Part shown: piece after piece, positions 7,719 through 16,900 of the stretch
How the letters are laid out: every line of letters begins with the position of its first letter
How positions within the stretch are numbered: position 1 is the stretch's first letter
DNA from: Acidobacteriota bacterium
GTDB lineage: Bacteria > Acidobacteriota > Holophagae > Acanthopleuribacterales > Acanthopleuribacteraceae
Assembly: GCA_030066195.1 (NCBI GenBank)
Contig: JASJCB010000038.1
Coordinates: 21,038-85,037 of the forward strand
Length of the DNA: 64,000 nucleotides
Reading direction: 5' to 3'
Notes under the pieces: model-generated
Databases searched by the model: none
What the model saw: only the letters and a program-made list of their open reading frames with translations
What the model was told of the DNA's origin: nothing
Made by a program: the position numbers and the translations under genes

Positions 7719-9269
7719 ATGACGTCCGATTGGCTCAGCGGCACCACCGCCACGACTCGCCCGGCCCTGTCTTCCCGGAAATCGGACGGAACAGCTGTCC
7801 CCGCGCTGACCATTCTCTACCACGCCGATCTGGAACGTTTGGGCGATATGCTTTTCCTTGGAGAACTCGCGGCCGGTCGCCGGGCCGAAATCTCCCGCGC
7901 CAGGCCCGTTTTCACCGGTGCGGACGGGCGTGTGCAACCCCTCGCCGATCCGTTTATCAGCCGGAAACCCATGGCTTTTTCCAACGCGCCCAACGGCTCC
8001 GTTCAATTGAACCCGGGCGGTACGGCCGTTCTGGCGGACGGCAGTCCCGTAACCGACGCCCGCGTTTTCAGTTCGGGGGAAGTGGCGCGCGGCGTCGTGC
8101 TGGAGCTTGCCGATCGCGTGGTCCTTTTGCTGCATATGGCAACCACCCGCCGACCGACGGCCGAATCTTTCGGTTTGATCGGTGAAAGTGCGGCCATGGC
8201 ACGAGTCCGTTCCGATATCGAACGGATCGCCGACCTGGACACGTCGGTCCTCATTCGCGGTGAAACCGGCACGGGGAAGGAGTTGGTAGCACGTGCGGTT
8301 CACCAATACGGCGCCAGGCGTTCCGGTCCTTTTGTCGGGGCCAATATGGGCGCCGTACCGGCCTCCCTGGCCGCCTCCGAATTATTCGGCGTCGAACGCG
8401 GCGCTTTTACCGGCGCCGACCGGACCCGGAACGGTTTGTTTCAGGCCGCGCATCGGGGCACGCTTTTTTTGGACGAGATCGGCGAAGCCACGCCGGAAAT
8501 CCAAGTTATGCTGCTGCGCGTGCTGGAAACCAAAGAAGTCTTCCCCGTCGGGGCCAGGCAGCCGCGTACAGTCGATATTCGCCTACTGGCCGCGACCGAT
8601 GCCGACCTGGAGGCGATGAGCGCATCCGGCTCTTTCCGCGCGCCGCTGCTGCATCGCCTGGGCGGCTATCGAATCCAACTGCCGCCTTTGCGCGAACGGC
8701 GCGAGGACCTCGGCCGCTTACTGGGTTCTTTTCTGCGCACTGAGGCGCATGCGTTGGGCGAGGCGCATCGTCTGGCCTACCGCGACCCCCATGCAACGCC
8801 CTGGTTACCCGCTCCCCTGGCCGCCCGGCTCGCCCGCTATTCCTGGCCGGGGAATGTGCGCGAGTTGAAAAACGTGATCAGTCAACTGGTCATCGGCAGC
8901 CGGGGTTTGGACAAAATCGTTCCGTCTCCCGCGATCGAGGATCTGCTGGATGATCATGGGTCCGAACCCTGGGGAAAACCGGAAAAGAAAACCAAACCGT
9001 CGGCTCTCTCCGATGATGAATTACTGACGGCGTTGCGGCGCAACCGATGGGAGGTCAAGGCAACCGCCGCCCACCTGGGCATCTCCAGGACCTCGTTGCA
9101 TTCCCGTTTGGAAAAATGCGATCGCGTGCGCAAGGCCGTCGAACTGGGTCCCGAGGAACTGAAGCGCTGCCGGCGCGATTGCAACGGTGACCTGGACAAG
9201 ATGGTCGACATTTTGGAGGTCTCACGGGCCGCCCTGGCCCGCCGCTTGAAGGAGCTGGGTATTGAATGA
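7719..9269 (+). CDS. sigma-54-dependent transcriptional activator with FHA-like sensor
   Basis: Domain order: an N-terminal FHA-like beta domain (about residues 25-140), a sigma-54 interaction AAA+ domain (about 150-390) and a C-terminal Fis-type helix-turn-helix (about 430-465), apparently followed by a second one (about 480-512). The AAA+ domain has Walker A GETGTGKE (about 182), the sigma-54-contact loop GAFTGAD (about 229) and Walker B TLFLDEIGE (about 248). FHA domains read phosphothreonine, so this activator is expected to respond to Ser/Thr phosphorylation. The next gene, whose start overlaps this stop, is a Ser/Thr kinase, which makes the kinase its likely regulator. No -24/-12 promoter was found nearby, so targets may be elsewhere. 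Confidence 0.85.
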   Translation: MTSDWLSGTTATTRPALSSRKSDGTAVPALTILYHADLERLGDMLFLGELAAGRRAEISRARPVFTGADGRVQPLADPFISRKPMAFSNAPNGSVQLNPGGTAVLADGSPVTDARVFSSGEVARGVVLELADRVVLLLHMATTRRPTAESFGLIGESAAMARVRSDIERIADLDTSVLIRGETGTGKELVARAVHQYGARRSGPFVGANMGAVPASLAASELFGVERGAFTGADRTRNGLFQAAHRGTLFLDEIGEATPEIQVMLLRVLETKEVFPVGARQPRTVDIRLLAATDADLEAMSASGSFRAPLLHRLGGYRIQLPPLRERREDLGRLLGSFLRTEAHALGEAHRLAYRDPHATPWLPAPLAARLARYSWPGNVRELKNVISQLVIGSRGLDKIVPSPAIEDLLDDHGSEPWGKPEKKTKPSALSDDELLTALRRNRWEVKATAAHLGISRTSLHSRLEKCDRVRKAVELGPEELKRCRRDCNGDLDKMVDILEVSRAALARRLKELGIE

Positions 9270-11835
9270 TCGCCCGGATAACCGGTTCACCGTCGGACCC
9301 TATCGAATCACCGGCCTCCTGGGCGCCGGCGGTATGGGCAAAGTCTACCTGGCCCGCGACGAAAGGTTGGATCGCAATGTAGCCGTCAAGTGTTTGGAGA
9401 AGCAGGACCGGGACCCTGAAGCCCTGAGCAAACGTTTCCGGCGTGAAGCACGCTTGACCGCGGGCCTCAACCATCCCAACATCGTTGCGATTTACGACAT
9501 CCTGGAGCAGGACGGTTCCGACTACCTGGTGATGGAGTATGTCAAGGGCGCCACCCTGAAGCAGTACCTGACCGATCGCCGGCCGGAAATGCAAACCAAG
9601 CTGGACATCGTCCTCCAAATCCTGGCCGGCCTTGCCGCGGCCCATGGCGACGGCGTGGTGCATCGCGATCTGAAAAGCGAGAACATCCTGATTGCCGATA
9701 ACGGCGTCGCCAAGATTGCCGATTTCGGGATCGCCCGCAGCTTGAGGAAGATTCCCGACGCGGAAACCCTGACCGGTCCGCGCACCATGCTCGGCACCTA
9801 TCGCTGCATGTCCCCGGAGCAGGCTCGCGGCGAACCGGCCGACGCCGCTTCCGACTTCTTCTCGCTCGGCGTTTTGTGTTACGAGGTTTTCACGGGACAA
9901 TCGCCCTTCACCGCCGAAAACGAGCTGGCCACGCTGCATCGCATCATCAATCACCAACAACGGCCCATGTGCGAGTTGAACCCGGAAATTCCCCTGCCGC
10001 TGTCCCAACTGGCAGACCACCTGCTGCAAAAAGACTCGCACTTGCGCCCGCGAAATCCGGCCGAAATCATCGACGCCCTGAAAGCCGTTGCGGGGATAAA
10101 ACCCACTGACCTGAATGACGCGGAAACGGCAGCGGCCGTTGTCCCGCTGCCCGAACCCGCCGAACCCAAACGCCGCATATGGCCGATAGCCGTCATCTCT
10201 ATCCTGGTTCTGGGTACACTTGCCCTGGCGCTGTTACGGCGTTCCTCTTCTCCGCCGCCCATTCATGTGGTCGTAGTCAAACCCCAAATCATCGGTTCCG
10301 TCCCCGAAGCCGATCTCCTCGGGCGGGCGGCTCGGTTGGCGCTGGTAAGAACCCTGCTCTCGCTTGAAGGCATGACCACGCTTCCCGCAAGCCAGGTGGA
10401 TCGTCTTGACGGTTCCCCGATCGAGATTGCAAAGTCCCTGGCCGCCGATGAAGTGGTAACCGCCGAACTGGACGGGTCCGGCCCCGTCTGGATGATGACC
10501 CTGAACCGTATTCGCGGCGCGGACGGCATCCTGCTGTGGACGGACCGTTTCGAAGTACCCAGACACATGGAAACCGCGTATGCCCGATCCGTCAGCGCGC
10601 ACCTCTTACGCGGCTATGACGATTACGCGGCCGGGACCCGAACGGTTTTGCTGGAGGTGCGCGACCGCGACTATATCGCCTACCTGGAAACCCACAAACG
10701 ATTCTACGCCGGCGGGCGCAAAGCCGGCGAAGAGATGTCAGCGTCCCTGACCCGAATTCACGCCGGTTCTCCACATTTCCTGGATGCTTATTTGCTGGCC
10801 GTCAACGTAGCCCTGGCCCGTTACAACGAGACCGGCGAACAGGCCTTGTTGGACCGCGCCTACGCGGCCGCCCGGGAAGCTCGCCTGCTGGCTCCGAACG
10901 AACCGGAACCCGTTCTCGGAGAATTAGAATGCGCCTTCGTTGAGGGCGATGTAAAACGCATCATGCGCCTTATCGAGATCTTGGAAGAGATAGACCCGGG
11001 CAGCGTCCCGCTGTTGGTCTATCAGGCCCGGCTGCACGAGCGCGAGAACCGGCCGGAGCAGGCCCTGAAACAAATGCGCGCCGCCGTAGCGCGCCACCCC
11101 TCCTGGCGGCGCCTGTACAGCTTGGCCCGAATGGAGCTGCGGTTGGGCCGGATCGACGCCTCGATCCGGACCCTGGACCGCCTGCTCGAACGCGCACCGG
11201 ACAGTCATCACGGTCAGGCCCTGGCCGCCCAGGTGGAACTGGTCAACGGGGACCCTGAGAAAGCCGCCGCCCTTTATGAGAAAATCGTGTCGCGTACGCC
11301 CCGTTTCGCCGAACTCAACAACCTGGCCCTGGCCCGTTTCCTCTCCGGCGAATACGATCTGGCCCGCGAAACCTTCAACCGCGCCCGCGACCTGGCTCCC
11401 GACAATCCCTTTGCCTGCCTCAACCTGGCCGACGCCACCCTGTTGGCCGGCCGGACCGAAGAGGCTCGCGAACTCTACCGAACCGTGTTGGACCTGGTCA
11501 ATGCCCGAGTGAAGGCAAACGACGGCAAGGAAACCGATTGGCAGTTGCAAAGCGTACGCGCCCAGGCGCTCGCCCACCTGGGGCAAAGCCGCGAGGCAGT
11601 CGCATCGATCCAGGCAGCTCTGGCCCTGGCTCCCACCGACAGCCAGGCCGCTTATGAGGCGGCCGTGGTTTTTGCCGTGTTGGATGAACGCGCCTCCGCC
11701 GCTTTTCAAGCACAACGCGCCCTGGACCTGGGCTACCAGCCGCGTTGGTTCACTTTTCCCTGGTTCGACGCCCTGCGCAAGGATCCCCGGTTCGATCTGA
11801 AGCTTGACGAGCCCGACGGCGAGCCCGTCAGGTAG
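9262..11835 (+). CDS. transmembrane Ser/Thr protein kinase with TPR C-terminus
   Basis: The kinase domain (about residues 10-275) has the glycine loop GAGGMGKVYLARD (about 20), the VAIK-type lysine in VAVKCLE, HRDLKSEN (about 134) and DFG (about 153). A Pro-rich juxtamembrane linker leads to one membrane helix at about 306-328. The outer part has a region of about 170 residues without clear motif and then TPR repeats from about 500 to 840. Length 857. The start is a TTG inside the end of the activator gene, with AAGGAG seven bases before it, so the two are translated together. This Pkn-type kinase with extracytoplasmic TPR layout is common in Acidobacteriota. It probably phosphorylates the FHA activator or a partner bound by it; this is inferred from coupling. 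Confidence 0.9.
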   Translation: MNDRPDNRFTVGPYRITGLLGAGGMGKVYLARDERLDRNVAVKCLEKQDRDPEALSKRFRREARLTAGLNHPNIVAIYDILEQDGSDYLVMEYVKGATLKQYLTDRRPEMQTKLDIVLQILAGLAAAHGDGVVHRDLKSENILIADNGVAKIADFGIARSLRKIPDAETLTGPRTMLGTYRCMSPEQARGEPADAASDFFSLGVLCYEVFTGQSPFTAENELATLHRIINHQQRPMCELNPEIPLPLSQLADHLLQKDSHLRPRNPAEIIDALKAVAGIKPTDLNDAETAAAVVPLPEPAEPKRRIWPIAVISILVLGTLALALLRRSSSPPPIHVVVVKPQIIGSVPEADLLGRAARLALVRTLLSLEGMTTLPASQVDRLDGSPIEIAKSLAADEVVTAELDGSGPVWMMTLNRIRGADGILLWTDRFEVPRHMETAYARSVSAHLLRGYDDYAAGTRTVLLEVRDRDYIAYLETHKRFYAGGRKAGEEMSASLTRIHAGSPHFLDAYLLAVNVALARYNETGEQALLDRAYAAAREARLLAPNEPEPVLGELECAFVEGDVKRIMRLIEILEEIDPGSVPLLVYQARLHERENRPEQALKQMRAAVARHPSWRRLYSLARMELRLGRIDASIRTLDRLLERAPDSHHGQALAAQVELVNGDPEKAAALYEKIVSRTPRFAELNNLALARFLSGEYDLARETFNRARDLAPDNPFACLNLADATLLAGRTEEARELYRTVLDLVNARVKANDGKETDWQLQSVRAQALAHLGQSREAVASIQAALALAPTDSQAAYEAAVVFAVLDERASAAFQAQRALDLGYQPRWFTFPWFDALRKDPRFDLKLDEPDGEPVR

Positions 11836-12322
11836 GCGGCAACTCCGGGACATTGACAATGGTGGGGTCCGGGCTCCACTCGATATTGCCCTTGTACATC
11901 ACGATCATGCGCATGGGGAATTCGGTCTTGAAATCGGAGAGCATCGAGCTGTTGGAATTCACCACGTCACATCGGGTGGGGCCGATACGCTGCACCACCA
12001 TATTGGCAGGCGCATCGGTGGGTAGATCGAAGGGACCCCCGGCGGCATCCACCCACTGAATCGGATCGGTGGTAAAAGCGGCCTCTTCCCTACCCGTTAT
12101 CTTGTGAGCTGACAACTCGGCCTGAGTTACGGTCGCCAGATCCACTTCCCCTTCGAAAACAGCGGTGTTCAATCGGAAACTGATGATTTGCACACCCGGG
12201 GCAACATGCACGCTGGGATCGGTTTGAGTCCCTTCGATATCGTTGAAAAACACGAAACCGGGATTCGATGCATCCACATACCAGACCTGAACCTCGTAAA
12301 GATAATTCCGGATCTCCTTCAT
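11828..12322 (-). CDS. hypothetical protein
   Basis: This 164-residue acidic protein starts at MKEIRNYLYEVQVWYVDA, where a GGAGG sequence lies eight bases upstream; a longer frame exists but lacks such a site. It has no signal peptide, membrane segment or cysteine pairs. I do not recognise the family. Its 3' end overlaps the kinase gene by eight bases in convergent orientation. It is divergent from the sulfatase gene, with a strong palindrome between them. Confidence 0.6.
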   Translation of the reverse strand: MKEIRNYLYEVQVWYVDASNPGFVFFNDIEGTQTDPSVHVAPGVQIISFRLNTAVFEGEVDLATVTQAELSAHKITGREEAAFTTDPIQWVDAAGGPFDLPTDAPANMVVQRIGPTRCDVVNSNSSMLSDFKTEFPMRMIVMYKGNIEWSPDPTIVNVPELPPT

Positions 12323-12758
12323 TGAAAAACCTCCACATGTTTCGGCCGGCTCTCCCACATGCGAGCGCCCGCTCCTTTTCCCGTGATCTTTAGCAAAACC
12401 TTTGCCCGATCTGGGGATTGTAGCAAAGATGCAGCATGTTTCCGTGCAGCGCTGCCTCATACGCGGACGCGGCGAATATCGTGTCGTACTCTCTTCGGTC
12501 GTCCGGCATGTTCAATTCTCCGTTTCGTCACGACATCGTCATGACGAAACGGCGGTCAACCGTGCTTTTTTCCACCGTACCCAGGTGTCAGTTTACCGCT
12601 TGAGACAACCGGCGTTACTGTCCCGGCGGGCATCCGAGCCGCGTCGGTCGTATTTTTCGGCAATCTGGCACAGTTGTTGTTCAAAGCTCCTCGCCACGAC
12701 CGATGTTCCTGTAGGACCGGCACAACACAAGATCGCGCGTTAATGCAGAGGAGCAAGT
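12323..12758 (+). other. 436-bp divergent intergenic region
   Basis: It separates the minus-strand hypothetical gene from the plus-strand sulfatase. Apart from the palindrome at 12520-12552 I see no gene or repeat. Confidence 0.5.
12520..12552. promoter_or_regulatory. 33-bp palindrome (possible operator or hairpin)
   Basis: Two 15-base arms, CCGTTTCGTCACGAC and GTCATGACGAAACGG, pair with one mismatch around a three-base centre (ATC). There is no T run on either side, and it sits in a divergent promoter region, which suits an operator better than a terminator. Confidence 0.4.
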
Positions 12759-14456
12759 ATGAAAATCAACGGCAAGCGACCCAATTTTCTGATCATTACC
12801 ACCGACGAAGAACGATTCCCCCCGCCCTATGAAAACGAGGAAGCCAAGGCTTTCCGACTGGCCGGCAGCCGTGTCGTAGAGCAAATGCGGAAAAACGGTC
12901 TGGAACTTCGCGGCCACCACACCGCGGCCACGGCGTGCGCACCCAGCCGCACCACCCTCTACACGGGCCACTATCCCTCGCTGCACGGCGTCAGCCAGAC
13001 GCCCGGCGTGGGCAAATCCTCGTTCGATCAGAACATGTTCTGGCTGAAACCCAACACCGTACCCACCCTGGGTAACTACTTCCGCCAGGCGGGTTACCGG
13101 ACCTTCTATCGCGGCAAGTGGCACATTTCCTACGAGGATATCGATGTACCGGGCACCCGGAACGCGTTGATGAGCAACGATGTCAACGGCAGGCCTTTCC
13201 CCGAGCGCATCGACCTCTACAGCGAAGCGGACCGCCTGGACAAATACGGGTTTTCCGGTTGGATCGGACCCGAACCTCACGGCGCGGCTCAAGCCAACGA
13301 CGGCACGGTTCGCGACCCCGGTTTTGCCGATCAGGTCTGCCGTGTCTTGGATGAGCTGGACCGGAAAGCCCGCTCGGGTGAAGACGAAACCCCGTTCCTG
13401 CTGGTCTCCAGCTTCGTGAACCCGCACGACATCGTCTTCTCGGGCATTCCCTGGTTCGATAAATTCGAGGAGTTATACCAAAACGGCAAGCTGCCCAAGG
13501 TGGACCGGGCGCCCAACGCGGGCGAGTCCCTGGAGAACAAACCGCGTTGCCAGCAAGACTTCGTCTACACCTACCCGCGTATGTACCTGATGCAACCCGA
13601 CACGGAAAAGTACCGCCAGTTCTATTATTTCCTCATGGCCGAGGTCAACAAACACATCGCAACCGTTTACCACAAGTTGCAGGAGACGTTTCTGGCCGAA
13701 AACACCATCGTGGTGCTGACCAGTGACCACGGTGAAATGCTGGGCGCCCACGGCGGTCTGCAACAAAAGTGGTACCAGGCCTATGAAGAAACGCTGCACG
13801 TGCCCTGCGTCATCTCCAACAAGCACCTGTTCCCCGAACCCCGACACACTCATGCGATCACCTCGCATATCGACCTGGCCCCTACCCTGTTGGGTCTGGC
13901 GGGTATCGATCAGGACCGGATCCGGCGCGAGCTGGCCGAAACCCACTCCGAGGCGCAACCCATGGTGGGCCGCGATTTGTCGGCCCAGATCAGGGGCGAG
14001 GTAGAGTTCGACTCCGACGAAGCGATCTACTTCATGACGGACGACAACGTGGAAGTCGGCACCCAGATGAACAATCCGATAACGGGCCAGGCCTACAACC
14101 CGGTCGTGCAGCCGAACCACGTGGAAACCATCATCACCCGCCTGGCCGGCCTGACCGGCGATACCCTTTGGAAGTACAGCCGCTACTTCGACAACACGCG
14201 CTTTACGGTCGGTCAGGTGGGTAACCCGGACGGCATTACTACCGATCGCTTTATTCCCGCCGAATACGAATGCTACAACCTCAGCGAGGACACGCTGGAA
14301 ATGGACAACCGCCTCTCGGCCCTCACCCGTAACCCGCTCCCGGACAATATCCGCGAAGCCCTGGAGTCGGTCATGGCCCGGCAACGGAAACAAAAACGCT
14401 TGTTGCCTCAAACCCGCAACAACCAGGAACAGAACTGTGTCCCCCTCCGCCGTTGA
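12759..14456 (+). CDS. sulfatase-family hydrolase (formylglycine type)
   Basis: Alkaline phosphatase-superfamily sulfatase of 565 residues. The signature C60-A-P-S-R-T-T-L-Y-T-G contains the CxPxR pattern whose cysteine is converted to formylglycine by a separate maturase. Metal-binding elements are present as TTDE near the N-terminus and SDHGEMLGAHG at about 325. RGKWH and a further histidine are also typical. There is no signal peptide, so it is predicted cytoplasmic, unlike most secreted polysaccharide sulfatases. The substrate is unknown; phosphonate or choline-sulfate-type small molecules are possible. A strong terminator follows directly. Confidence 0.85.
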   Translation: MKINGKRPNFLIITTDEERFPPPYENEEAKAFRLAGSRVVEQMRKNGLELRGHHTAATACAPSRTTLYTGHYPSLHGVSQTPGVGKSSFDQNMFWLKPNTVPTLGNYFRQAGYRTFYRGKWHISYEDIDVPGTRNALMSNDVNGRPFPERIDLYSEADRLDKYGFSGWIGPEPHGAAQANDGTVRDPGFADQVCRVLDELDRKARSGEDETPFLLVSSFVNPHDIVFSGIPWFDKFEELYQNGKLPKVDRAPNAGESLENKPRCQQDFVYTYPRMYLMQPDTEKYRQFYYFLMAEVNKHIATVYHKLQETFLAENTIVVLTSDHGEMLGAHGGLQQKWYQAYEETLHVPCVISNKHLFPEPRHTHAITSHIDLAPTLLGLAGIDQDRIRRELAETHSEAQPMVGRDLSAQIRGEVEFDSDEAIYFMTDDNVEVGTQMNNPITGQAYNPVVQPNHVETIITRLAGLTGDTLWKYSRYFDNTRFTVGQVGNPDGITTDRFIPAEYECYNLSEDTLEMDNRLSALTRNPLPDNIREALESVMARQRKQKRLLPQTRNNQEQNCVPLRR

Positions 14457-14477
14457 CGGCCTTCTCCCCCAAACCGG

Positions 14478-14509
14478 GGGGCCGGGGAGTCAGATCCCCG
14501 GCCCCTTTT
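14478..14509 (+). terminator. Rho-independent terminator of the sulfatase gene
   Basis: Perfect 10-bp stem GGGGCCGGGG/CCCCGGCCCC, eight-base loop, then TTTT, starting 21 bases after the stop. Confidence 0.8.
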
Positions 14510-14542
14510 GTGGTTATGGGTTCAGTTAAAGCAAAAGGGTTC

Positions 14543-14572
14543 AAAAGTAGGCGACCTCGCGGTCACCTTTTT
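14543..14572 (-). terminator. possible bidirectional terminator
   Basis: Stem GGCGACC/GGTCACC (one mismatch) with AAAA on one side and TTTTT on the other. It lies just downstream of the lanthipeptide-like gene on the minus strand and could also back up the sulfatase terminator. Confidence 0.45.
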
Positions 14573-14591
14573 GTGAGCCCGACGGTTTGTG

Positions 14592-14780
14592 TTATAGGCA
14601 CAAGAGAGTCTTGTGTTCATCGCAGCCGGACCAGGCATCCATGGTACAAAAATAATAATTAGTGCAGATTCCGGGGGTGTTGCCGCTGGCGCCCTGGACC
14701 CTGATCTCTTCCTCGCGAGGCAGTTTGGTGTTGAAAGACTTTACAGTCAGCTCAGCCAATTTCAATCTCTTCTTATTCAT
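14592..14780 (-). CDS. candidate class I lanthipeptide precursor
   Basis: This 62-residue peptide starts at MNKKRLKLAEL, with TAAGGAGG eight bases upstream. The leader LKLAELTVKSFNTKL matches the LxxLxVKSFxT pattern of pinensin-type and other class I lanthipeptide precursors, as I recall them. After an acidic PREEE and a QGASG stretch (likely leader cleavage region), the C-terminal ~25 residues hold four Cys and several Thr/Ser (NTPGICTNYYFCTMDAW, SGCDEHKTLLCL). That is the composition of a lanthionine-forming core. No modification enzyme is adjacent; the dehydratase and cyclase genes of the window lie at 50.8-56.7 kb on the other strand. The gene has its own ribosome-binding site and downstream hairpin, so it is independently expressed. 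Confidence 0.75.
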   Translation of the reverse strand: MNKKRLKLAELTVKSFNTKLPREEEIRVQGASGNTPGICTNYYFCTMDAWSGCDEHKTLLCL

Positions 14781-14930
14781 ACCTGAATCCTCCTTATTTG
14801 ACAATTGAAGTATTCCCAAGTTTTAAGGGTCTATTACATGGAAAGTAATAAAAGCATATCACAGTCTTTTTACATCGCCAAATCCTTGCCGATTCTGTAC
14901 AGATGCCGCTGCGCCTACCCTTGACGATAA

Positions 14931-14953
14931 TCACTTGCAAGCGGCAACTTGAC
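14931..14953 (+). repeat. dispersed ACTTGCAAG repeat, short copy
   Basis: ACTTGCAAGCGGCAACTTG in the gap between the lanthipeptide-like gene and the antitoxin gene; same word family as the copies at 2310 and 16901. Confidence 0.4.
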
Positions 14954-14994
14954 AGCGTGGAAGATCCTTTCTGAAATGACACCCGGGCCGTAGT

Positions 14995-15231
14995 TTACTC
15001 TTGCCAAACCCGATTCCGTTTGATGTCCGCAAAGAACCCATTACCGGGAATCGTCTCTATACCATTTTCAATCTCTTGAAGCCGTGTATCCGCGAGATCC
15101 AACCAGGCCTCGTCTACTTCCGTCAATTCGGGGGTTTCCAGACTTGCAATCAAGGTGTGAATCAGGGCTTGCCGGTCGGCCGATGCCAATTTAAGGGCTT
15201 GCTGACGGACATCCATCAGTTCTACGGGCAT
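14995..15231 (-). CDS. putative addiction-module antitoxin component
   Basis: 78 residues: ALKLASADRQALIHTLIASL, then ELTEVDEAWLDLADTRLQEI. This is the pattern of the 'putative addiction module component' family (helical antitoxins that pair with RelE/ParE toxins). The usual toxin gene should follow on the same strand, but the next bases downstream (14781-14994) contain no RelE-like frame, so this is an orphan. The upstream side contains repeat-rich DNA. Confidence 0.7.
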   Translation of the reverse strand: MPVELMDVRQQALKLASADRQALIHTLIASLETPELTEVDEAWLDLADTRLQEIENGIETIPGNGFFADIKRNRVWQE

Positions 15232-15881
15232 AGTGTGTCTCCTTCTTTAACCTTATGGAATGTCCGGCCGAACTGCAAGCCGGCTTTGTTCAATCCGTCA
15301 ACCTTTGCCGCAACCAATGAGCCGAAGGAGCGGGCGCGAATTGCAATGAGTTTTCGTAGATAATTATTGGATACGGTAAAGTGAACCTCCTAATTTCGCC
15401 ATGGCGAAATGAACGGTTTGCAGCCGGCGGGACGCCTGCGCTCCCGGGAATACCTCATAGTTTGCGCTTAGAGACCGCGGTAATGGATTGCCTCTTCGTT
15501 TATTCACATGATGCAATTACATGCTCCGCAAGGGGTGAACCCCCCCTGGGCGCGCACGCATCCTGCGTGCATCCAAACGAAGCGACGCAGGAGCAAGCGC
15601 GAATTGCAACTCCTCGGCCTCCTTTACAAACCCACGGGCACTTTATAGCGATGGTTTTGACAATGCACGCAGGATGCGTGCGCGCCCAGGGGGGTGGGCG
15701 AATTGTAACTTCCTCGACCTATTTTAAACCCACGGGCACTGTATGGCGATGGTTTTGACAATGCACGCAGGATGCGTGCGCGCCCAGGGGGGCGGGCGAA
15801 TTGCAACTTGCACGGGCTTGTTCGCGACTAAGCTATGGTGTATGGTGGCTGTGCCTACTTTTTTCACGTTGAGAGGAATAC
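15232..15881 (+). other. 650-bp repeat-rich intergenic stretch
   Basis: No gene is supported. Most of it is a GC-rich repeat element described separately; several open frames across it arise from the repeats. Confidence 0.55.
15534..15796 (+). repeat. 98-bp tandem repeat with an inverted GC-rich arm
   Basis: Two tandem copies with a 98-bp period (for example CAATGCACGCAGG at 15661 and 15759) each end in GATGCGTGCGCGCCCAGGGG. An inverted copy of that end lies at 15536-15570, so an arm of about 34 bases can pair with either tandem copy. The piece CATCCAAACGAAGCGACG, followed by CAGGAGCAAGCGCGA, has a close relative at 30497-30530. Confidence 0.75.
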
Positions 15882-16883
15882 ATGTTCTACAGGTTATGCA
15901 TGGGCTTATCGGCCCTGATCTTATTGGCGGCTTGCAATCAGGGCGGCGGCGATACAACCGCCGAGGGCGCCCCGAAGAAGAAGGAGCGCCGCTTCCTGAG
16001 CGTGGGCGCGGCGCCCCCGGGCGGCGCCTTTTTCGCCGTGGGCAGCGCTCTGGCCAAGGTTGCCGAGGATAACAAGGGCGATCTGAACTGGCAGGTGAAC
16101 TCAGAATCGACCAAGGGCACCCAGGAAAATATCCGTCGCCTGGTGGACGGCGGGCTGGACTTCGCGTTGGCCAATGCCGCCATCAGTTATTTCGCCCTTC
16201 GCGGTGAGGGGGCCTGGCAGAAACCCCATGAAATCAGCGCCGTGATGACCCTGGCCCCGAACGTGGCGACCTTCATCACCACCAAGAGTTCCGGCGTCAA
16301 CAGCTTTGCCGACCTTGCCGGCAAGCGCGTCACCGTGGGCCCCGACGGCGCCGGGTTCCACTACTTCGTGCGGCCCATCGTCGAAGCCCACGGCGTCAAC
16401 TGGGATGACTTGACCGTGCTGCACAACACCCAAACCGGCTCGGTGGACATGCTCAAGGACAGCTCCGCCTCCGCGGTCTTCCTGGGCGGCGCGGTGCCTA
16501 CCTCGTCCATCAGCCAGGCCAGTGCTTCCATGGATATCGCCATGGTGCCCTTCGATCCGGCCGTGCGGCAGAAGCTGATCGACGACTACCCCTTCTTCTT
16601 CCCCGCCACCATCCCCGCCGGCACCTATCGCGGCATCGACGAGCCCTACGAGGGCCTGAACGTGGGTTCCATGCACCTGATCACCTCGCCCAAGATCGAC
16701 GAGGACACGGTCTACGAGTTCACCAAGCGCATCTACGAGTTCCGCGACCAGGTGGTCGAACAACACCCGGCGGGCAAGGCCATCAACCCCAAAAATGTCA
16801 TCCGCGACACGGGCATCCCCTTCCACCCGGGCGCCGTTCGCTACTACAAGGAAATAGGCATCTGGCCCGCAAGTACCGAGTGA
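15882..16883 (+). CDS. TRAP transporter solute receptor, TAXI family (lipoprotein)
   Basis: 333 residues with a lipoprotein signal (LILLAAC, Cys at 18), so it is anchored by lipid rather than free in the periplasm. The TAXI pattern is clear: LSVGAAPPGGAFFAVGSALA, TGSVDMLKDSSASAVFLGGA, and FADLAGKRVTVGPDGAG. It captures a small organic acid or similar solute for the permease encoded 64 bases downstream. The gene order receptor-fused permease is the standard TAXI-TRAP operon. The substrate cannot be read from sequence. Confidence 0.9.
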   Translation: MFYRLCMGLSALILLAACNQGGGDTTAEGAPKKKERRFLSVGAAPPGGAFFAVGSALAKVAEDNKGDLNWQVNSESTKGTQENIRRLVDGGLDFALANAAISYFALRGEGAWQKPHEISAVMTLAPNVATFITTKSSGVNSFADLAGKRVTVGPDGAGFHYFVRPIVEAHGVNWDDLTVLHNTQTGSVDMLKDSSASAVFLGGAVPTSSISQASASMDIAMVPFDPAVRQKLIDDYPFFFPATIPAGTYRGIDEPYEGLNVGSMHLITSPKIDEDTVYEFTKRIYEFRDQVVEQHPAGKAINPKNVIRDTGIPFHPGAVRYYKEIGIWPASTE

Positions 16884-16900
16884 ATAGGGACGAAGTCCCA

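Noticed and set aside
15381..15758. 125-codon plus-strand frame
   Set aside because: Made of tandem repeat sequence with no recognised domain.
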